From Hanleya hanleyi (lineage: Eukaryota; Mollusca; Polyplacophora; Lepidopleurida; Hanleyidae): a stretch of 64,000 bases of DNA. This document shows, one piece after another, positions 62,871 through 64,000 of the stretch. The stretch is from the NCBI GenBank assembly GCA_036873755.1, contig JAVTVY010020253.1:1-64000 (forward strand). Direction: 5' to 3'. The position numbers and the translations under genes were made by a program. The notes beneath the pieces are model-generated. The model did not search any database, was not told the origin of the DNA, and saw only the letters and a list, made by a program, of their open reading frames with translations. Positions within the stretch are counted from its first letter, which is position 1. Each line of letters opens with the position of its first letter.

Positions 62871-64000
62871 GTGGCAAATGACCAGAGAGGGACAGTGAAT
62901 GGTATTAATGAACGGGAGAGCGATCGGGAGTTACTGACAAGAGAGGAACAGTGAACGGTTCTAACTGACGGAAGAGCGATCGGGAGAAGCTGATAAGAGA
63001 GTGCCGCGAACGGCACTAATTGATGGGGGAGCGATCGGTAATAACTGACAAGAGAGGGACAGCGAACGGTACTAATTGACGGGAGAGCGATCGGTAGTAA
63101 CTGACAAGAGAGGGACAGAGAACGGTACTAACTGATGGAAGAGCGATCGGCAGTAAGTGAAAAGAACGGGACCGCGAACGATATTAACTGACAAGACAGG
63201 GACAGCGAACAGTACTAATTGACGGGAGAAGCGTCGGTAGTAAGTGAAAAAGGGACGCGAAAACGATAGTAACTGACAAGACAGGGACAGCGAACGGTAC
63301 TAGTGGCGGGAGAGAGATCGGTAGTAACTGACAAGAGAGGGACAGTGAAACGGTACTAATTGACAACGGGGAGAGCGTCGGTAGTCAGTGAAAAGAGAGG
63401 ATCCGCGAGACGGTACTAATTGATGGGAGAGCGATCGGTAGTAAGTGAAAAGAGGATCGCGAACGATACTGAGTGGCGGAGAAGCGTCGGTAGTAACTGA
63501 CAAGAGGATCAGCTTGAAGCGACTAATTGATGGGGAGAAGCGTCGGTAGTAGAAAGAGGATCAGCGACGGTACTAATTGATGGGGAGAAACGTCGGTAGT
63601 AACTGACAAGAGAGGATCAGCGAACAGTACTAAATGTTGAGGAAGCGTCAGTATTAAGTGAAAAAGAGATGATCAGCGAACGGTACTAAATGATGGGGGA
63701 GCGATCGGTAGTATGTGAGAGGATCAGCGAACGGTACTAATTGATGGGAAGCGATCGGTAGTAAGTAGAAAAGAAAGGATCAGCTGACGGTACTAATTGA
63801 TGGGGAAGCGTCGGTAGTAAGTGAAAAGAGAGGATCAATGACGGTACTAATTGATAAGGAGAAACGTCGTGTAAGTGAAAAGAGGATCAGCGAAACGATA
63901 CTAGTGACGGGGAGAGCGATCGGTAGTAAGTGACAAGAGAGGATCAGCGAACGGTACTAAATGATGGGAGAGCGATCGGTATTAAGTGAAAAGAGATGAT
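62871..64000. repeat. Minisatellite, ~55-60-bp compound units
   Basis: A longer-period array derived from the previous one: GACAGCGAACGGTACTAATT, then GGGAGAGCGATCGGTAGTAA, then CTGACAAGAGAGG. It continues to the window edge, so its full length is unknown. Confidence 0.92.

Noticed and set aside
62136..63503. Proline/serine-rich or NGTDG-rich repeat proteins
   Set aside because: Reading frames of the terminal minisatellite on both strands.
1..64000. CRISPR array or bacterial operon reading of the many direct repeats
   Set aside because: Repeat units are contiguous or degenerate without unique spacers, and all recognisable coding sequence is animal or Polinton/retroelement type.

Overview
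The window is AT-rich animal nuclear DNA made almost entirely of repeats and mobile elements. A marine mollusc, probably a gastropod, fits best. The LINE tail at 57.93-58.0 kb reads, on the minus strand, CTATATAGCTGAAATATTGC followed by a CTCTCT tail, a 3' end I recognise from gastropod genomes. No bacterial genes, operons or CRISPR arrays are present. The only host-gene evidence is one candidate lipocalin exon at 17.3 kb.

Layout. 1-3.06 kb: two minisatellites. 3.1-9.9 kb: a higher-order repeat array carrying decayed gene fragments, including a poly(ADP-ribose) glycohydrolase (PARG)-like fragment on the minus strand. 9.9-17.3 kb: mostly featureless, with a YY1-like motif cluster, a broken unknown ORF and a 521-bp tandem duplication. 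17.33 kb: the lipocalin-like exon, followed by a near-perfect hairpin. 18.93-26.32 kb and 26.449-38.120 kb: two Polinton/Maverick (adintovirus-like) elements in opposite orientation, 130 bp apart. 38.1-54.3 kb: a shattered, segmentally duplicated Ty3/Gypsy retrotransposon, with a 5-kb non-coding element whose ends look like Polinton ends inserted in its RNase H domain. 54.26-57.0 kb: a non-autonomous element with long inverted repeat-array arms. 57.9-59.15 kb: a LINE 3' end and a Mutator-like MITE. 61.9-64 kb: a minisatellite that runs off the window.

The centrepiece is the Polinton pair. The right-hand element (element 1) has ends starting AGTAGTATATAAC, a perfect 6-bp target duplication (TCTTGT) and TIRs of about 1.4-1.6 kb. 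It carries an intact virion block on the plus strand: small basic core protein, proline-rich protein, penton-like minor capsid protein, pX/pVI-like protein, double jelly-roll major capsid protein and adenain-type protease. Its integrase is gutted, its packaging ATPase is frameshifted, it has no DNA polymerase, and a 5'-truncated LINE sits in its right TIR. The left-hand element (element 2, inverted) has lost the whole virion block in one deletion. It keeps what element 1 lost: the integrase N-terminus, two tandem paralogous genes of unknown function, a small tail-anchored-type protein, and a stump that is probably the polymerase N-terminus. The two are therefore complementary deletion derivatives of related elements. 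Four gene ends share a stem-loop with a conserved loop, paired changes in the stem and a downstream AATAAA, which suggests an undescribed 3'-end RNA element.

All family assignments come from reading motifs by eye; no database search was possible.
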